Source: CAZCVI01 sp964502145
Lineage (GTDB): Bacteria; Acidobacteriota; Aminicenantia; UBA2199
DNA: 64,000 nt
Direction of reading: 5' to 3'
NCBI GenBank assembly: GCA_964502145.1
Contig: CAZCVI010000005.1
Coordinates: forward strand, 124,001-188,000
Shown: piece after piece, positions 42,237-51,889 of the stretch
How positions within the stretch are numbered: position 1 is the first letter of the stretch
Layout: every line of letters begins with the position of its first letter
Made by a program: the position numbers and the translations under genes
The notes under the pieces: model-generated
The model's input: the letters and a program-made list of their open reading frames with translations, nothing else
The model's database searches: none
Told to the model about the DNA's origin: nothing

Positions 42237-45200
42237 ATGGAGAGATTTCTTATTATCTCTTTTTTAATCATCCTGTTGTTTTCTCCAATCGGATCATTAA
42301 CCCTGCTTCAAGGTCAAACCACGTTGGACCAGCAGGGAATTCGCTATTTTTTGAATTACACGACCAATGATTATAGTGCCCAACCCCAGAATTGGGCCAT
42401 TGTGCAAGATAAACAGGGTTTGATTTACGTGGCTAACCAGGGTGGCGTGCTCCAATATGATGGGATATCCTGGCATAACATCAAAATACCCAACAATTCC
42501 GTCCGCTCTATCACCTGTACAGAAAACGGTACTATTTATATCGGCGGCAAGAACCAGTGCGGCTATCTCGCCCCTGATCACAACGGGGAATTACAATTTG
42601 TCTCTCTGGTTCCCTATTTGCAGGAACATCAGAAGAACTTTTCCGATGTCTGGAACACCCACACCACGAACGCGGGCGTTTATTTCGAGACTTCCCAATT
42701 CCTGTTCTACTGGAACCCTCAACAAAAGAAAATGAAGGTGTGGGAACCGGGTTATTTATTCCACAATAGCTTTACCTGCAATGGAGAACTTTTTGTCCAC
42801 AGTCGCCAAGTGGGATTGCTGCAAATCAAAGAAGGTTCGCTGAGGTTGGTTCCCGGTGGCGCGATATTAGCAGGTAAAAAAGTTTTCTTTATGGCACCAC
42901 TGGAAAAAACAGCGCAAAAACTGTTGATCGGTACTCGCGACTATGGGTTCTTTCTCTATGACCACAGTACCATTATTTCCTATCCAACTGCACTAAAGGA
43001 TTACCTGGAAGGGAAAAATTTATATCAGGGTATCCGCCTTCATAATGGTGATTTTGCCCTGGCCACTCTTTTGGGTGGTCTGGTGATCTCGGATGCAGAA
43101 GGAAAGCTGGTACGGGTTCTAAATAAAGCCACTGGATTGTTGGATAACAATATCAAACATGTATTCCAAGATCGGGAAGGGAATCTGTGGTTAGGTCTGG
43201 AGAACGGGATATCCAAAATTGAATATGGGTCACCTTTCTTTTGTTTTAATGAACTCTCCGGGTTGCGACTCCCTGTTTTTTCCGTGGTTAAATCTCAGTC
43301 CGCTCTGTTTGTGGGAACCACCGCCGGTCTCTTTCATTCCACCACTTCCGGGCGTTTTCTGCCCGTTCCCCCGATCACAGAAAGATGCTTTGGACTGACA
43401 GTTATCAATGAAAATATTCTGGCCGCCACTGGTGTGGGACTCTGGGTGCTCCAACTCCAAAACGATAATATACTCCAGGTCAAAAGTCTAATGGTGGATG
43501 TGGCCGCTTATGTATTGGAATCTTCCCGAAAGGACCGCGCCCGTGTTTGGGTTGGCACGAATGAGGGTTTGATGTCATTGATTCTATCCGGCCCACCCGA
43601 TAAAGGACAATGGCGTCTTGAATATCGCTTTAAAAATATGGCCATGCCCATTTACACTATCGTGGAAGAAAACAGCGGCACTTTATGGTTGGGCACATTA
43701 ACCGAGGGGGTGATGTCCGTTGAATTTCCTACCGGTATTCCTTATCCCGTGGTTACCCGCTATGATACATCCAATGGTCTGCCATCCAAAGAGGTCCATG
43801 TCTTTAATGCTGCCGGACATGTTATCTTTGCCACTGAAAAAGGTTTATACCGGTACGATGCTTTGAACCGGAACTTCCTACCGGATAAAACCTTTGGCCC
43901 TGAATTTGCCGATGGTTCCCGGAGTGTTTTTCGTATCGCCCAGGATTTTTTTCGTAATGTGTGGCTTCATTCCAATGTTCGTAATTTCCAGGCCGTGCCC
44001 AAACCCGATGGTTCTTTTTCTATTGAAGCCACGCCATTTCTCCGCATGCCCGTGGAACAAGTGAACGCCATTTATCCCGATCCCGATGGCCAGACCATCT
44101 GGTTTGCTGCCGTGAACGGTTTGATTGCCTATGATACCCGCGTTAAAAAGAATTATCAGAGTGATTTCTCCGCTTTAATCAGGGAAGTGCGCTTGATTGA
44201 CCGCAACCAACCCGTGTCTTTAGGCGTCATGCCCCCCCCTGTTTTTCCCTATCAGAATCGTAATCTAAGGTTCCGCTTTGCCGCGCCTTTTTTTCAAGAT
44301 GAAAAAGCCACTACCTTCCGTGTATTTTTAGAAGGATACGATAACCAGTGGTCTCATTGGTCTAAAGAAACCCAGAAAGATTACACCAATCTGGATGGTG
44401 GGAAATATATCTTCCGCGTGCAAGCGAAAAATGTTTTTGGTCATTTAAGCCAAGAAGCACGTTATCCTTTCCGGGTGTTGCCGCCCTGGTTCAAAACGTG
44501 GTGGGCGTATACGATTTATGGATTGATTCTATTGGCATTCATTTTCCTATTGGTGCGCTTACGTTCATGGAAATTAATGCAGGAAAAATACCGGTTGGAA
44601 GGAGTCATCGCTGAACGGACCAAAGAGGTGCTGGAAAAAAACCACCAACTGGAAGAACAATCGGTAAAATTAAAAGAATTGGACCGCGTCAAGTCGCATT
44701 TTTTTGCCAATATTTCCCATGAGTTCCGCACGCCCCTGACTTTGATCATGGGACCATTGGAACAGATTCTCTCCACGCCGGAACCGCCTGCTCCAGCAGA
44801 ATTGGAACATAAAGCGAAATTAATGTTACGCCACTCGCAACGCTTATTGCATCTGGTCAACCAATTGCTTGATCTTTCCCATCTGGAGAGCGGGAAAATG
44901 AAGTTGCACATTTCCCAACAAGATATCGTGGCTTTTCTGCGGGTGATTGTCGCTTCCTTTCAATCGCTGGCCCAACAGCAGAAGTTAGAACTGACTCTGG
45001 AAACGGAACAAGAAGAAATACCGGTTTATTTTGATGCCGATAAATTGGAAAAAGTAATGGGGAATTTATTATCCAATGCCGTGAAATTCACCCCTGCGGG
45101 TGGGCGTATTACAGTAACCCTTAAAAAGGGCAACACTGTCGAAGCGACTTTTCCGCACGGGTATTTAGAAATAGCGGTGCTTGATACCGGTATAGGTATT

Positions 45201-46292
45201 CCTGCCGATCAAGTGGCGTATGTTTTCCAGCGGTTTTATCAAGCGCATAGCAGCCATGAACACCGGCTAAAAGGAACCGGTATTGGTTTGGCCTTAACCA
45301 AAGAATTAATTCTCCTGCATCGTGGTGATATAAACGTGTCCAGTCGAACCGCTAACGCAGAGTTACCTTCTGGCAGTGAATTTATCCTACGCCTTCCTTT
45401 AGGCAAGGAACATTGGCAGAAAGAAGAGATGGTGGATGGGGCGGTAACGGATGGGGTTCCGATTTTGCCACCCATGCCTGGGTCGTGGCAGGAACCGGAT
45501 GAACAGGAACAGAAAGCGCCTATTCCCGGCCAAGAAGTGATCCTGGTAGTAGAAGACAGCGCGGACATGCGCCATTATATCCGCGAAGCTTTAACCGGTA
45601 CATATGGGGTGGTGGAAGCGGAGGATGGCATTCAGGGGATGGCTAAAGCCAGGGAAATGATCCCTGATTTAATCGTGAGTGATATTTTGATGCCCGGTGC
45701 CGATGGATATGAATTGTGTACGCAATTAAAGCATGATATTCATACCAGTCATATTCCCATCATTCTGTTAACTGCCAAATCCAATGAAGAGAGTGTGATT
45801 GAAGGTTTGGAAACAGGGGCAGATGATTATATAACGAAACCATTTAACACGCGGGTCTTAATGGCGCGCATCAAGAATCTGATCGAGTTGCGCCGCCAGT
45901 TGCAGCAGAAACGACAGCGGCAGATGACGATGCAGCCGCAGGAAATCGCGGTTACTTCGCTGGATGAAACCTTTTATAAAGAGGTACAGGACATTATTGA
46001 AAAGAATTTGGCCGACCCCGAATTTAATGTGGAGCAAATGAGTAAGAAGCTTTATATGAGTCGTACTTCTTTGTACATGAAGATTTTAGCTTTAACCGGG
46101 GAAACGCCCACGCAATTTATTCGTTCTTATCGGCTGAAGCGGGCCGCGCAGTTATTGCAGGCCAATTTTGGCAATGTCACCGAGGTAACTTTTGCCGTTG
46201 GGTTTTCTTCCACCCCTTATTTTACCAAGTGTTTTAAAGAGATGTTCCATCAATTGCCTTCTTCCTATCATGAAAATAATTCAGTAGGTTAA
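42237..46292 (+). CDS. Hybrid two-component sensor/regulator with AraC output (HTCS)
   Basis: 1351 residues. Signal peptide (1-26); two seven-bladed 'reg_prop' propellers with repeats such as DREGNLWLGLENGISK (about 30-690); a Y_Y_Y domain (about 690-755, DNQWSHWS); one TM helix (about 760-783); HisKA with FFANISHEFRTPLT; HATPase (DTGIGIPADQVAYVFQRFYQ, GTGIGLALTKEL); a receiver with VVEDSADM and VSDILMPGADG; and a C-terminal AraC helix-turn-helix (MSRTSLYMKILALTGETPTQFI). In Bacteroidetes such regulators sense glycan fragments in the periplasm and activate nearby polysaccharide loci; no such locus is adjacent here, so the ligand is unknown. Confidence 0.92.
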   Translation: MERFLIISFLIILLFSPIGSLTLLQGQTTLDQQGIRYFLNYTTNDYSAQPQNWAIVQDKQGLIYVANQGGVLQYDGISWHNIKIPNNSVRSITCTENGTIYIGGKNQCGYLAPDHNGELQFVSLVPYLQEHQKNFSDVWNTHTTNAGVYFETSQFLFYWNPQQKKMKVWEPGYLFHNSFTCNGELFVHSRQVGLLQIKEGSLRLVPGGAILAGKKVFFMAPLEKTAQKLLIGTRDYGFFLYDHSTIISYPTALKDYLEGKNLYQGIRLHNGDFALATLLGGLVISDAEGKLVRVLNKATGLLDNNIKHVFQDREGNLWLGLENGISKIEYGSPFFCFNELSGLRLPVFSVVKSQSALFVGTTAGLFHSTTSGRFLPVPPITERCFGLTVINENILAATGVGLWVLQLQNDNILQVKSLMVDVAAYVLESSRKDRARVWVGTNEGLMSLILSGPPDKGQWRLEYRFKNMAMPIYTIVEENSGTLWLGTLTEGVMSVEFPTGIPYPVVTRYDTSNGLPSKEVHVFNAAGHVIFATEKGLYRYDALNRNFLPDKTFGPEFADGSRSVFRIAQDFFRNVWLHSNVRNFQAVPKPDGSFSIEATPFLRMPVEQVNAIYPDPDGQTIWFAAVNGLIAYDTRVKKNYQSDFSALIREVRLIDRNQPVSLGVMPPPVFPYQNRNLRFRFAAPFFQDEKATTFRVFLEGYDNQWSHWSKETQKDYTNLDGGKYIFRVQAKNVFGHLSQEARYPFRVLPPWFKTWWAYTIYGLILLAFIFLLVRLRSWKLMQEKYRLEGVIAERTKEVLEKNHQLEEQSVKLKELDRVKSHFFANISHEFRTPLTLIMGPLEQILSTPEPPAPAELEHKAKLMLRHSQRLLHLVNQLLDLSHLESGKMKLHISQQDIVAFLRVIVASFQSLAQQQKLELTLETEQEEIPVYFDADKLEKVMGNLLSNAVKFTPAGGRITVTLKKGNTVEATFPHGYLEIAVLDTGIGIPADQVAYVFQRFYQAHSSHEHRLKGTGIGLALTKELILLHRGDINVSSRTANAELPSGSEFILRLPLGKEHWQKEEMVDGAVTDGVPILPPMPGSWQEPDEQEQKAPIPGQEVILVVEDSADMRHYIREALTGTYGVVEAEDGIQGMAKAREMIPDLIVSDILMPGADGYELCTQLKHDIHTSHIPIILLTAKSNEESVIEGLETGADDYITKPFNTRVLMARIKNLIELRRQLQQKRQRQMTMQPQEIAVTSLDETFYKEVQDIIEKNLADPEFNVEQMSKKLYMSRTSLYMKILALTGETPTQFIRSYRLKRAAQLLQANFGNVTEVTFAVGFSSTPYFTKCFKEMFHQLPSSYHENNSVG

Positions 46293-46300
46293 TAAAAATT

Positions 46301-46348
46301 TTGGGAGTCCAGAACCCTTTTTTAAAAGGGTTTTGGCCGCCGGAGGCA
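46301..46348. repeat. Dispersed hairpin repeat (CCGCCGGAGGCA family), copy 3
   Basis: Stem CAGAACCCTTTT/AAAAGGGTTTTG, then GCCGCCGGAGGCA. Begins 9 bp after the HTCS stop; likely a 3'-end structure. From 46349 to 46656 no other feature was found. Confidence 0.8.
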
Positions 46349-46656
46349 TTCAGCATTTTTCGTTCCATTTCCTTCATTTGGAGAGTTTTCTGCCTGTTTG
46401 AACAAGATTTATCATTTTTTGAACATTTGTTTTTCCTACCAAAAATCATTGAACCAATCTTATTTAATTTTAAACATATATTATTTCGCCCTCCTTTTTT
46501 TTCCGGTAGAATGCGTGTAGATCATGTGACAGGGTACATCGGGTTCGTGGCCTTGTTGGATGGTTCAGTTTCCTTGATGGGAACAAAAAGGTCTTAACCG
46601 TTTACCTCGAAAAATGGTGGGTTGATAAAAAGAATAATAAAAAAGGAGAAATTAAC

Positions 46657-46992
46657 ATGACTACAAAAGAAGCCGTTATTAAACACATGGAAATCGAAAC
46701 TGCTACTCAATATGTAAGCGTCAGCAATGCAGCGTTGTATTATGCAAAACTGATTGTAAGTTACGTGTTTGAAGGGCAACGGTTCACGAAGTATTCGGGA
46801 GATTTTGGTCTTGGGGGATATGCCAAATTAGATATCCCTGATGAAGCCCAAGACGTCGTGGTACAGTGTGAAGCCAACAATTTTGGCACTTGGATCACGA
46901 TCTTCAAAATCGAATATGCCAAACCGGAGACCCATTGTTTCAGAGTCTGGGGTTTGTGTTTCGCACCTTTATGGGAAGAGATTAAGTGTTAG
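46657..46992 (+). CDS. Stand-alone domain resembling the cytolysin C-terminal beta-sandwich
   Basis: 111 residues, AAGGAG 8 nt before the ATG. No signal peptide. A beta-rich pattern, YYAKLIVSYVFEGQRFTKYSG, then AKLDIPDEAQDVVVQCEA, FGTWITIFKI and FRVWGLCFAPLWEE, resembles the membrane-binding domain 4 of thiol-activated cholesterol-dependent cytolysins (A-x-F-x-V-x-x-x-E, 'lP..A.ni.v..ea..g..W.ti', 'GTTL.P'). The undecapeptide of true cytolysins is not present. Such lone domains occur in uncultured bacteria and may bind membranes or carbohydrate. The assignment is by pattern only and moderate. Confidence 0.5.
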   Translation: MTTKEAVIKHMEIETATQYVSVSNAALYYAKLIVSYVFEGQRFTKYSGDFGLGGYAKLDIPDEAQDVVVQCEANNFGTWITIFKIEYAKPETHCFRVWGLCFAPLWEEIKC

Positions 46993-47119
46993 TCCATTAA
47001 GCCAGAGGGGGTTCGTCTTGCCTGTCCAATCGAAAAGATATGGAATGGCTGACGATACCCCCGACTTTTTCTTAGTATTAACAGTTTTTCCTGAAAACTG
47101 AAGATAAATCAGGATTTAG

Positions 47120-47570
47120 GTTGAAAATTTTATCGCTTTACAGTATTATTATACCTGTGGAATCTGTTTTTTTGTAGCTCATGGAGAATCTAACTCTGGG
47201 TACTCATTTCTACCAAATCATTGAAAAACCAACCCCAGCGTTCAATTTCCAATGAATTTGTAGAAAAGCCAACGAATTCGTAGAAAAGCCAACGAATTCG
47301 TAGAAAAACCAACGGATTCGTAGAAAAGCCAACGGATTCGTAGAAAAGCCAACGGATTCGTAGAAAAGCCAACGGATTCGTAGAAAAGCCAACGAATTCG
47401 TAGAAAAGCCAACCCCAGTGTTCGATTTCCAATGAATTCATTGAAAAACCAAACTTAAAGTCTCGTTTTCCAATGAATTCATTGGAAATTCTACAAAAAA
47501 CGTGGAATTCCAGACTTGAACTATCATTTTTCACCCCACCGTTGAAAATTCAACAAATTGGTTGGAAAGA
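47120..47570. repeat. GAATTC satellite element, locus 2: 20-bp units with the same flanks as locus 1
   Basis: tagaaaagccaacgaattcg-type units at 47261, 47281, 47301, 47321, 47341, 47361, 47381 and 47401, a 20-bp period, half that of locus 1. A perfect 22-bp palindrome centred on GAATTC lies at 47467-47488. The flanks, including the 3' end caccccaccgttgaaaattc, align with 4706-5176. It lies directly upstream of the secreted protein gene at 47638. Confidence 0.9.
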
Positions 47571-47637
47571 GTCTACCATCTGCTTTTGATTTATGGTATT
47601 ATTAAGCCAATCAATTAAAATTGCAGGAGGTACTATT

Positions 47638-48306
47638 ATGAGAAAAGCGGTGTTGGTTTTGGTGATATCCATTGTTTTTACATGGGGTAACTGGTTATTC
47701 GGGCAAAGTTTGGAGTTGGACAAGTTGCGGTTTAATCCCGGGGAAAGTATTAATGTATCCTTTCAGGCGCCAGCCAATCTGCCGGAAAATGCTTGGGTTG
47801 GTATTATTCCTTCCAATATCCCCCATGGCAGTGAAGCTGAAAATGACAAACATGATCTCACGTATCAGTATTTAAAGTTCAGAACGTCCGGGACATTGGT
47901 CTTTACTGCTCCCAGTGAACAAGGAGAGTATGATTTTCGGATGCACGATACCGATAGTAATGGGAAAGAAATCGCGTCCATTTCTTTTTCCGTCGGCATT
48001 TGGGGTGGTGGTACGTTGACGTTGGATCGTTCTACTTTTAGTCCAGGTGAAAGAATTGCCGTGCAATTCACCGCCTCTGCTGATTTTCCTGAGAATGCCT
48101 GGGTCGGCATCATTCCCGCCCACATCCCCCATGGCAGTGAAACTGAAAATGATAAATATGATCTCACCTACCAGTATTTGAAGAAGAACATTTCGGGAAC
48201 CCTGATTTTTAACGCTCCTGGTCAACCCGGAGCCTATGACTTTCGCATGTTTGACACCGATAGTGGCGGTAAAGAGGTGACTTCCGTGACCTTCAATGTC
48301 AATTAA
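47638..48306 (+). CDS. Secreted protein of two tandem homologous beta-domains
   Basis: Start at ATG 47638, 7 nt after GGAGG; 222 residues. Signal peptide (1-23, ending LFGQ). Two copies of a domain of about 97 residues follow, each with the order L-x-L-D, PGE-x-I-x-V, NAWVGIIP, IPHGSE, NDK-x-DLTYQYLK, GTL-x-F-x-AP, YDFRM-x-DTDS-x-GKE. The two are about 70% alike, so this is a recent internal duplication. The fold resembles SKICH/Ig-like sandwiches but no named family was fixed. Probably periplasmic or surface, with a binding role (inference). Confidence 0.75.
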   Translation: MRKAVLVLVISIVFTWGNWLFGQSLELDKLRFNPGESINVSFQAPANLPENAWVGIIPSNIPHGSEAENDKHDLTYQYLKFRTSGTLVFTAPSEQGEYDFRMHDTDSNGKEIASISFSVGIWGGGTLTLDRSTFSPGERIAVQFTASADFPENAWVGIIPAHIPHGSETENDKYDLTYQYLKKNISGTLIFNAPGQPGAYDFRMFDTDSGGKEVTSVTFNVN

Positions 48307-48316
48307 TTTTCGCGGT

Positions 48317-48385
48317 CCTCTCCTAATAAAAATAAACAGGTAGAGATAAAAAATTTCTTTATTAGGAGAGGGCTTGATTTTTTAT
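48317..48385 (+). terminator. Terminator with perfect 14-bp stem
   Basis: CCTCTCCTAATAAA and TTTATTAGGAGAGG pair perfectly across a 27-nt loop, followed by gcttgattttttatttttt. It separates the secreted protein from the signalling operon. Confidence 0.8.
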
Positions 48386-48410
48386 TTTTTATTGATTAAG
48401 ATAGTCACAA

Positions 48411-49577
48411 ATGCCGAAACGATTATTATTAGTAGATGATGAAGAATTTTTTTTGCGCAGCTTAAAAGACGGCTTGGCTTCTCTTTCAGATATCGTTGAG
48501 ACGGATATCTGTTATTCTGTCAATGAAGCCATCAAGTTTGTGGTGACCCAGCACTATGATTTGGTAATCACGGACATCCGTATGCCCGGCAAATCAGGGA
48601 TTGACCTGTTAATTTACTTGCGTGAAATGCGTTTTAAAGGAAAGGTCATGGTTATGTCCGCCCATAATACCGATGAAACCAGCAAGCAAATCAAATCCTG
48701 CGGCGTGGTCGACATGATCTCCAAACCATTTAAACTGGAGTGGTTCAAAAACATGCTCTTGGAACATTTCGAAAAACAAGACTCCATGGGCACTGTTATT
48801 TTTGAAACCATTGATCTGGTCACAGTGATGCAGGTCATTCATCTGGAGAAAAAAACCTCTGCCCTGGAAGTGGATACCCAGGGCAGCAAAGGGATGATCT
48901 ATTTTTATGAAGGTGAGATCATTCATGCTGAGTATGACGGTTTGGCAGGAGAATCGGCCATTATAAAAATGATCGCGCTGGGTAACGGCAGCATCTCTGT
49001 GAAAAATGTTCAGGGGCGAATCAGACGTACCATGGAGATTCCTTTCGTGGAGTACATGATGAATATCATGAAAACCATCGATGAAATCCGCCGGGATCAG
49101 GATCGTGTCTTAAATAGCCAGATAGAATATGAAAGTCAAGAATTTACTAGTACAGAAACTGTTAGTCAAGAGAATAAAAATAAACAGATGAATTATGAAA
49201 CAAAGGAGACAAAAGTGGCACTAAGTGAAATTTTAAAAGAGTTGAGTGATGTAAAGGGATATTTGGGCGCCGGGGTTTTTACACCCCAGGGCGAATTGCT
49301 GGAAGGCACGGCTGATATTTCCGGTATTCATTTCGAACAAGCAGGTTCGTTGATTCATGACGCATTGACCGATGCCAAAAAAATGACCCGTGAAATCGGT
49401 TTTGGTAACCTGGAAATGTTGCAATTTTATTCCGAGATGGGCATCATTTTTGCCATTTGCCATAATGACGGGGCCATGCATTTTCATACTATCCTGGTCA
49501 TTAAAACCGATGGCAATATCGCTATGGCCAAATTGAAATTAAAAAAGGTGGTGGATGCATTAAAGGCAGAATTTTAA
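48411..49577 (+). CDS. Response regulator with DUF4388 (PATAN) and roadblock-like domain
   Basis: 388 residues. REC domain 1-120: VDDEEFF (acid pocket), VITDIRMPG (phospho-Asp near 53), SKPF (Lys near 105). About 128-225 is DUF4388/PATAN, FETIDLVTVMQVIHLEKKT then KGMIYFYEGEIIHAEY. A Ser/Asn-rich linker follows (about 235-260), then a C-terminal roadblock/LC7-like domain (GVFTPQGELLEGTADISG). Such proteins link two-component signalling to small GTPases and polarity in Myxococcus-like systems. A GTPase is absent here. It heads a run with a kinase and a histidine kinase in the same direction. Confidence 0.85.
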   Translation: MPKRLLLVDDEEFFLRSLKDGLASLSDIVETDICYSVNEAIKFVVTQHYDLVITDIRMPGKSGIDLLIYLREMRFKGKVMVMSAHNTDETSKQIKSCGVVDMISKPFKLEWFKNMLLEHFEKQDSMGTVIFETIDLVTVMQVIHLEKKTSALEVDTQGSKGMIYFYEGEIIHAEYDGLAGESAIIKMIALGNGSISVKNVQGRIRRTMEIPFVEYMMNIMKTIDEIRRDQDRVLNSQIEYESQEFTSTETVSQENKNKQMNYETKETKVALSEILKELSDVKGYLGAGVFTPQGELLEGTADISGIHFEQAGSLIHDALTDAKKMTREIGFGNLEMLQFYSEMGIIFAICHNDGAMHFHTILVIKTDGNIAMAKLKLKKVVDALKAEF

Positions 49578-49629
49578 TTGCCAGCTTTCCCCCGTTTTTA
49601 TACCTGTGGGTACCGCTTGACCAACTGAA

Positions 49630-50340
49630 ATGGGACGGTTGCATTATTTAAAAACACTACGTGAACCGGTATACACCAAACTCAGCATGGTTAAAGATAG
49701 CGACCGGAGCGGATACTTTGTAGAAAAATCCTTGATAGTGAATATTGATTTCCAAAAAAGATTGTTTGAAAATGAAATGGCTATTCACCAAAAATTGGCT
49801 CATCGCTATATCATTAAATTTATAGAACAGGTCGGGGAGTTTTGCTTCTTAATGGAATATGCTTCCTATGGCAATTTGCAGCGGGTCATTGATTCTAATA
49901 TGGATGAAAAGGAACGGCTCCATTTGAGTCTCAATGCACTCAAAGGTCTCGAATATTTGCATTCACTGGGGTATGCCCACAATGACATCAAACCATCCAA
50001 TATCCTGGTGACTGGCGAGCATCGGGCCAAATTATCCGATTTTGCTTTTTGCGGTCTGATTGATACAATAACCTTTGATGATATTCCTTCCTACTTCTAC
50101 ATGGGTACCGAATTCTTCAGACCCCCCGGCGAAAAATTTTCCTATGTCAACCACCTCTCCAACGATATCTATGCCATGGGGAAAGTGTTGTACCTCCTCT
50201 TCTCCAGTTTAAAAATGCCGCGTTTCGTGGAATTGGATGCTATTCCCAACCCAAAGCTCCGGGAAATCGTGAATAATTGCCTGGACGGTTCTTACTGCTC
50301 CGTCGAACCTATCATCCAGGCATTGAACTCCTTATCGTAA
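49630..50340 (+). CDS. Small Ser/Thr protein-kinase-like protein
   Basis: 236 residues, a shortened kinase fold. It keeps ENEMAIHQKL (alpha-C Glu), a hinge (FLMEYASYGNL), the catalytic loop AHNDIKPSNIL (HND instead of HRD, with Asp, Lys and Asn intact) and SDFAF (DFG is DFA, Asp kept). The Gly-rich loop is not evident, and the beta-3 Lys is uncertain. It could be weakly active or a scaffold. It lies 53 bp after the response regulator and 32 bp before the histidine kinase, probably in one operon. No membrane segment. Confidence 0.75.
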   Translation: MGRLHYLKTLREPVYTKLSMVKDSDRSGYFVEKSLIVNIDFQKRLFENEMAIHQKLAHRYIIKFIEQVGEFCFLMEYASYGNLQRVIDSNMDEKERLHLSLNALKGLEYLHSLGYAHNDIKPSNILVTGEHRAKLSDFAFCGLIDTITFDDIPSYFYMGTEFFRPPGEKFSYVNHLSNDIYAMGKVLYLLFSSLKMPRFVELDAIPNPKLREIVNNCLDGSYCSVEPIIQALNSLS

Positions 50341-50372
50341 CTCTACATACCCCTATGAGCGGCTAGAAACAA

Positions 50373-51419
50373 ATGGATGAAAAGAAAGTAAACAGTGAAT
50401 TGCCTGCCCAAGTGGGGGTGTTTTTTAATAAAATCAGTATTGGCTTACTCCTTTTAAAAAAAGAACCCCCGCAACTTGTTTTTGCCAATCCATTTTTTTA
50501 CCGGATGGCCATGGGTAGGGAGGACGACATTGTTAACACGATCTTTAAAGATATAGAAGAGTCCGAACAGAAAAATACCTTTCGTTGCGATATTGATTTT
50601 GAGGATGGTTTTGTCGTGGGGTACACCATTTACCGATTGGGGGAAAATGAATACCTGGTGTTCCTGAACAATATTACCCATAAGAAAATTTATTTCGAGA
50701 ACAAGGGAGAGAATCGTTTTTATGATCGCCTCTCCCATTTATTGGCCGAGGTCGTGCATGAGATCGGCAATCCCCTGACCGCTTTGACCACTACTCTCCA
50801 GGTGTTGTCGGAATACATTTCCGAATGGGATACTGAGAAAAAAAAGGAATATCTGCAACGATCTATTGATGAAATCGATCGTCTCTCCAATTATCTGGAC
50901 CGCATGCGTAATTTTTCCCGTATAGTCAGTGCGCAACCCGGCGCTATTTCTCTGCGTGCTATTATTCAGCGGGTCATCATGCAGAACCACGACCTGTTGG
51001 CGAAACGGCATATCCTGGTGAGCTGGGATGTCCCGGAAAATCAACAGGTCGTGGTCGATGAAGAACTCTTTTATCAGGTATTGCTAAACCTTTTCGTTAA
51101 TTCACTGGAGATTCTACCGCTCTATGGCAAAATATCCCTTACCGTGGAAGAAGTCAATGAATTCTTTGTGATATTGGCTTACCGTAACAATGGCCCAGCC
51201 ATCCCGCCTGAATTTCTGGACAAAATATTTATTCCTTTCTTTTCCACCAAAAAGAATGGCTCTGGTATCGGCTTGGCCGTGTCATTAAAATTAATGACAC
51301 GCATGGGCGGTGCCATGAGAGTGGAAACCCCGGAAAAAGACTGGGGGGTAAAATTTGTACTCTTTATTCCCGTTAACGAAGATGGTCAATTCGGGAAACA
51401 AGTAAGCATTCGCAGTTAA
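50373..51419 (+). CDS. Sensor histidine kinase, cytosolic
   Basis: 348 residues without membrane segments. A PAS-like domain at about 10-110 (VGVFFNKISIGLLLLKKEP) is followed by HisKA with LLAEVVHEIGNPLTALTTTL (phospho-His near 132) and a HATPase with NLFVNSLEIL (N-box), FIPFFSTKKNGSGIGLAVS (G boxes). It is similar to NtrB-type kinases. The likely cognate receiver is the REC-DUF4388 protein two genes upstream. The stop overlaps tail-to-tail with the convergent DUF4342 gene (the shared TTAA). Confidence 0.85.
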   Translation: MDEKKVNSELPAQVGVFFNKISIGLLLLKKEPPQLVFANPFFYRMAMGREDDIVNTIFKDIEESEQKNTFRCDIDFEDGFVVGYTIYRLGENEYLVFLNNITHKKIYFENKGENRFYDRLSHLLAEVVHEIGNPLTALTTTLQVLSEYISEWDTEKKKEYLQRSIDEIDRLSNYLDRMRNFSRIVSAQPGAISLRAIIQRVIMQNHDLLAKRHILVSWDVPENQQVVVDEELFYQVLLNLFVNSLEILPLYGKISLTVEEVNEFFVILAYRNNGPAIPPEFLDKIFIPFFSTKKNGSGIGLAVSLKLMTRMGGAMRVETPEKDWGVKFVLFIPVNEDGQFGKQVSIRS

Positions 51420-51724
51420 ACTTTATCTTTTTCTGTCTCTTCTTTTTCTGTCTCTTTTTTGTCTTCGTCTTCTTTTTCCACGATCAGTGTTAGTTTGGCC
51501 ACCAATGCCGCGACCGCGCCCACTGCGGCCAGTACTGGAACCAATGCCGCGCCCACCAATCCCAATGTTAAAGGAAACTCCAGGATTGTTTTGCCCTCTT
51601 CGTTTTTCAGGATAATCCGACGGATGTTTCCTTCATGGATCAGCTCCTTGATTTTATCGATCAATTCGCTACCGTTTAATTTAAATTCTTCCTTTCTGCT
51701 TTTTTTTGTATTATCTTCGGTCAT
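51416..51724 (-). CDS. DUF4342 protein
   Basis: 102 residues from ATG 51724, with GGAGG 5 nt upstream; a longer frame to 51883 lacks one. The core FKLNGSELIDKIKELIHEGN, then RRIILKNEEGKTILEFPLTLG, matches DUF4342, with a hydrophobic segment (LVGAALVPVLAAVGAVAALVA) that may enter the membrane. A Lys/Glu/Asp-rich tail (EKEDEDKKETEK) ends the protein. The function of DUF4342 is unknown. It is convergent with the histidine kinase, with the two stop codons overlapping. Confidence 0.85.
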   Translation of the reverse strand: MTEDNTKKSRKEEFKLNGSELIDKIKELIHEGNIRRIILKNEEGKTILEFPLTLGLVGAALVPVLAAVGAVAALVAKLTLIVEKEDEDKKETEKEETEKDKV

Positions 51725-51889
51725 TGTTCCTCCATTTGCACTCATTAATAATTGTTTTAGCCACCACCCATACCAACAGGTAGTGGTATTATGATAAACG
51801 TGGCTGGATGATAAAAAGTTCTTGTCACTCTTTTTGCCCCTCAAAAATCCACTGCACTCGCAAAGTTTTTCCAGTACATCCAAACACCC

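Noticed and set aside
47190..47534. Two overlapping minus-strand frames rich in 'FLRIRW' and 'FYEFVGF' repeats
   Set aside because: Translation of the 20-bp satellite at locus 2; several frames stay open for the same reason, with no start signals.
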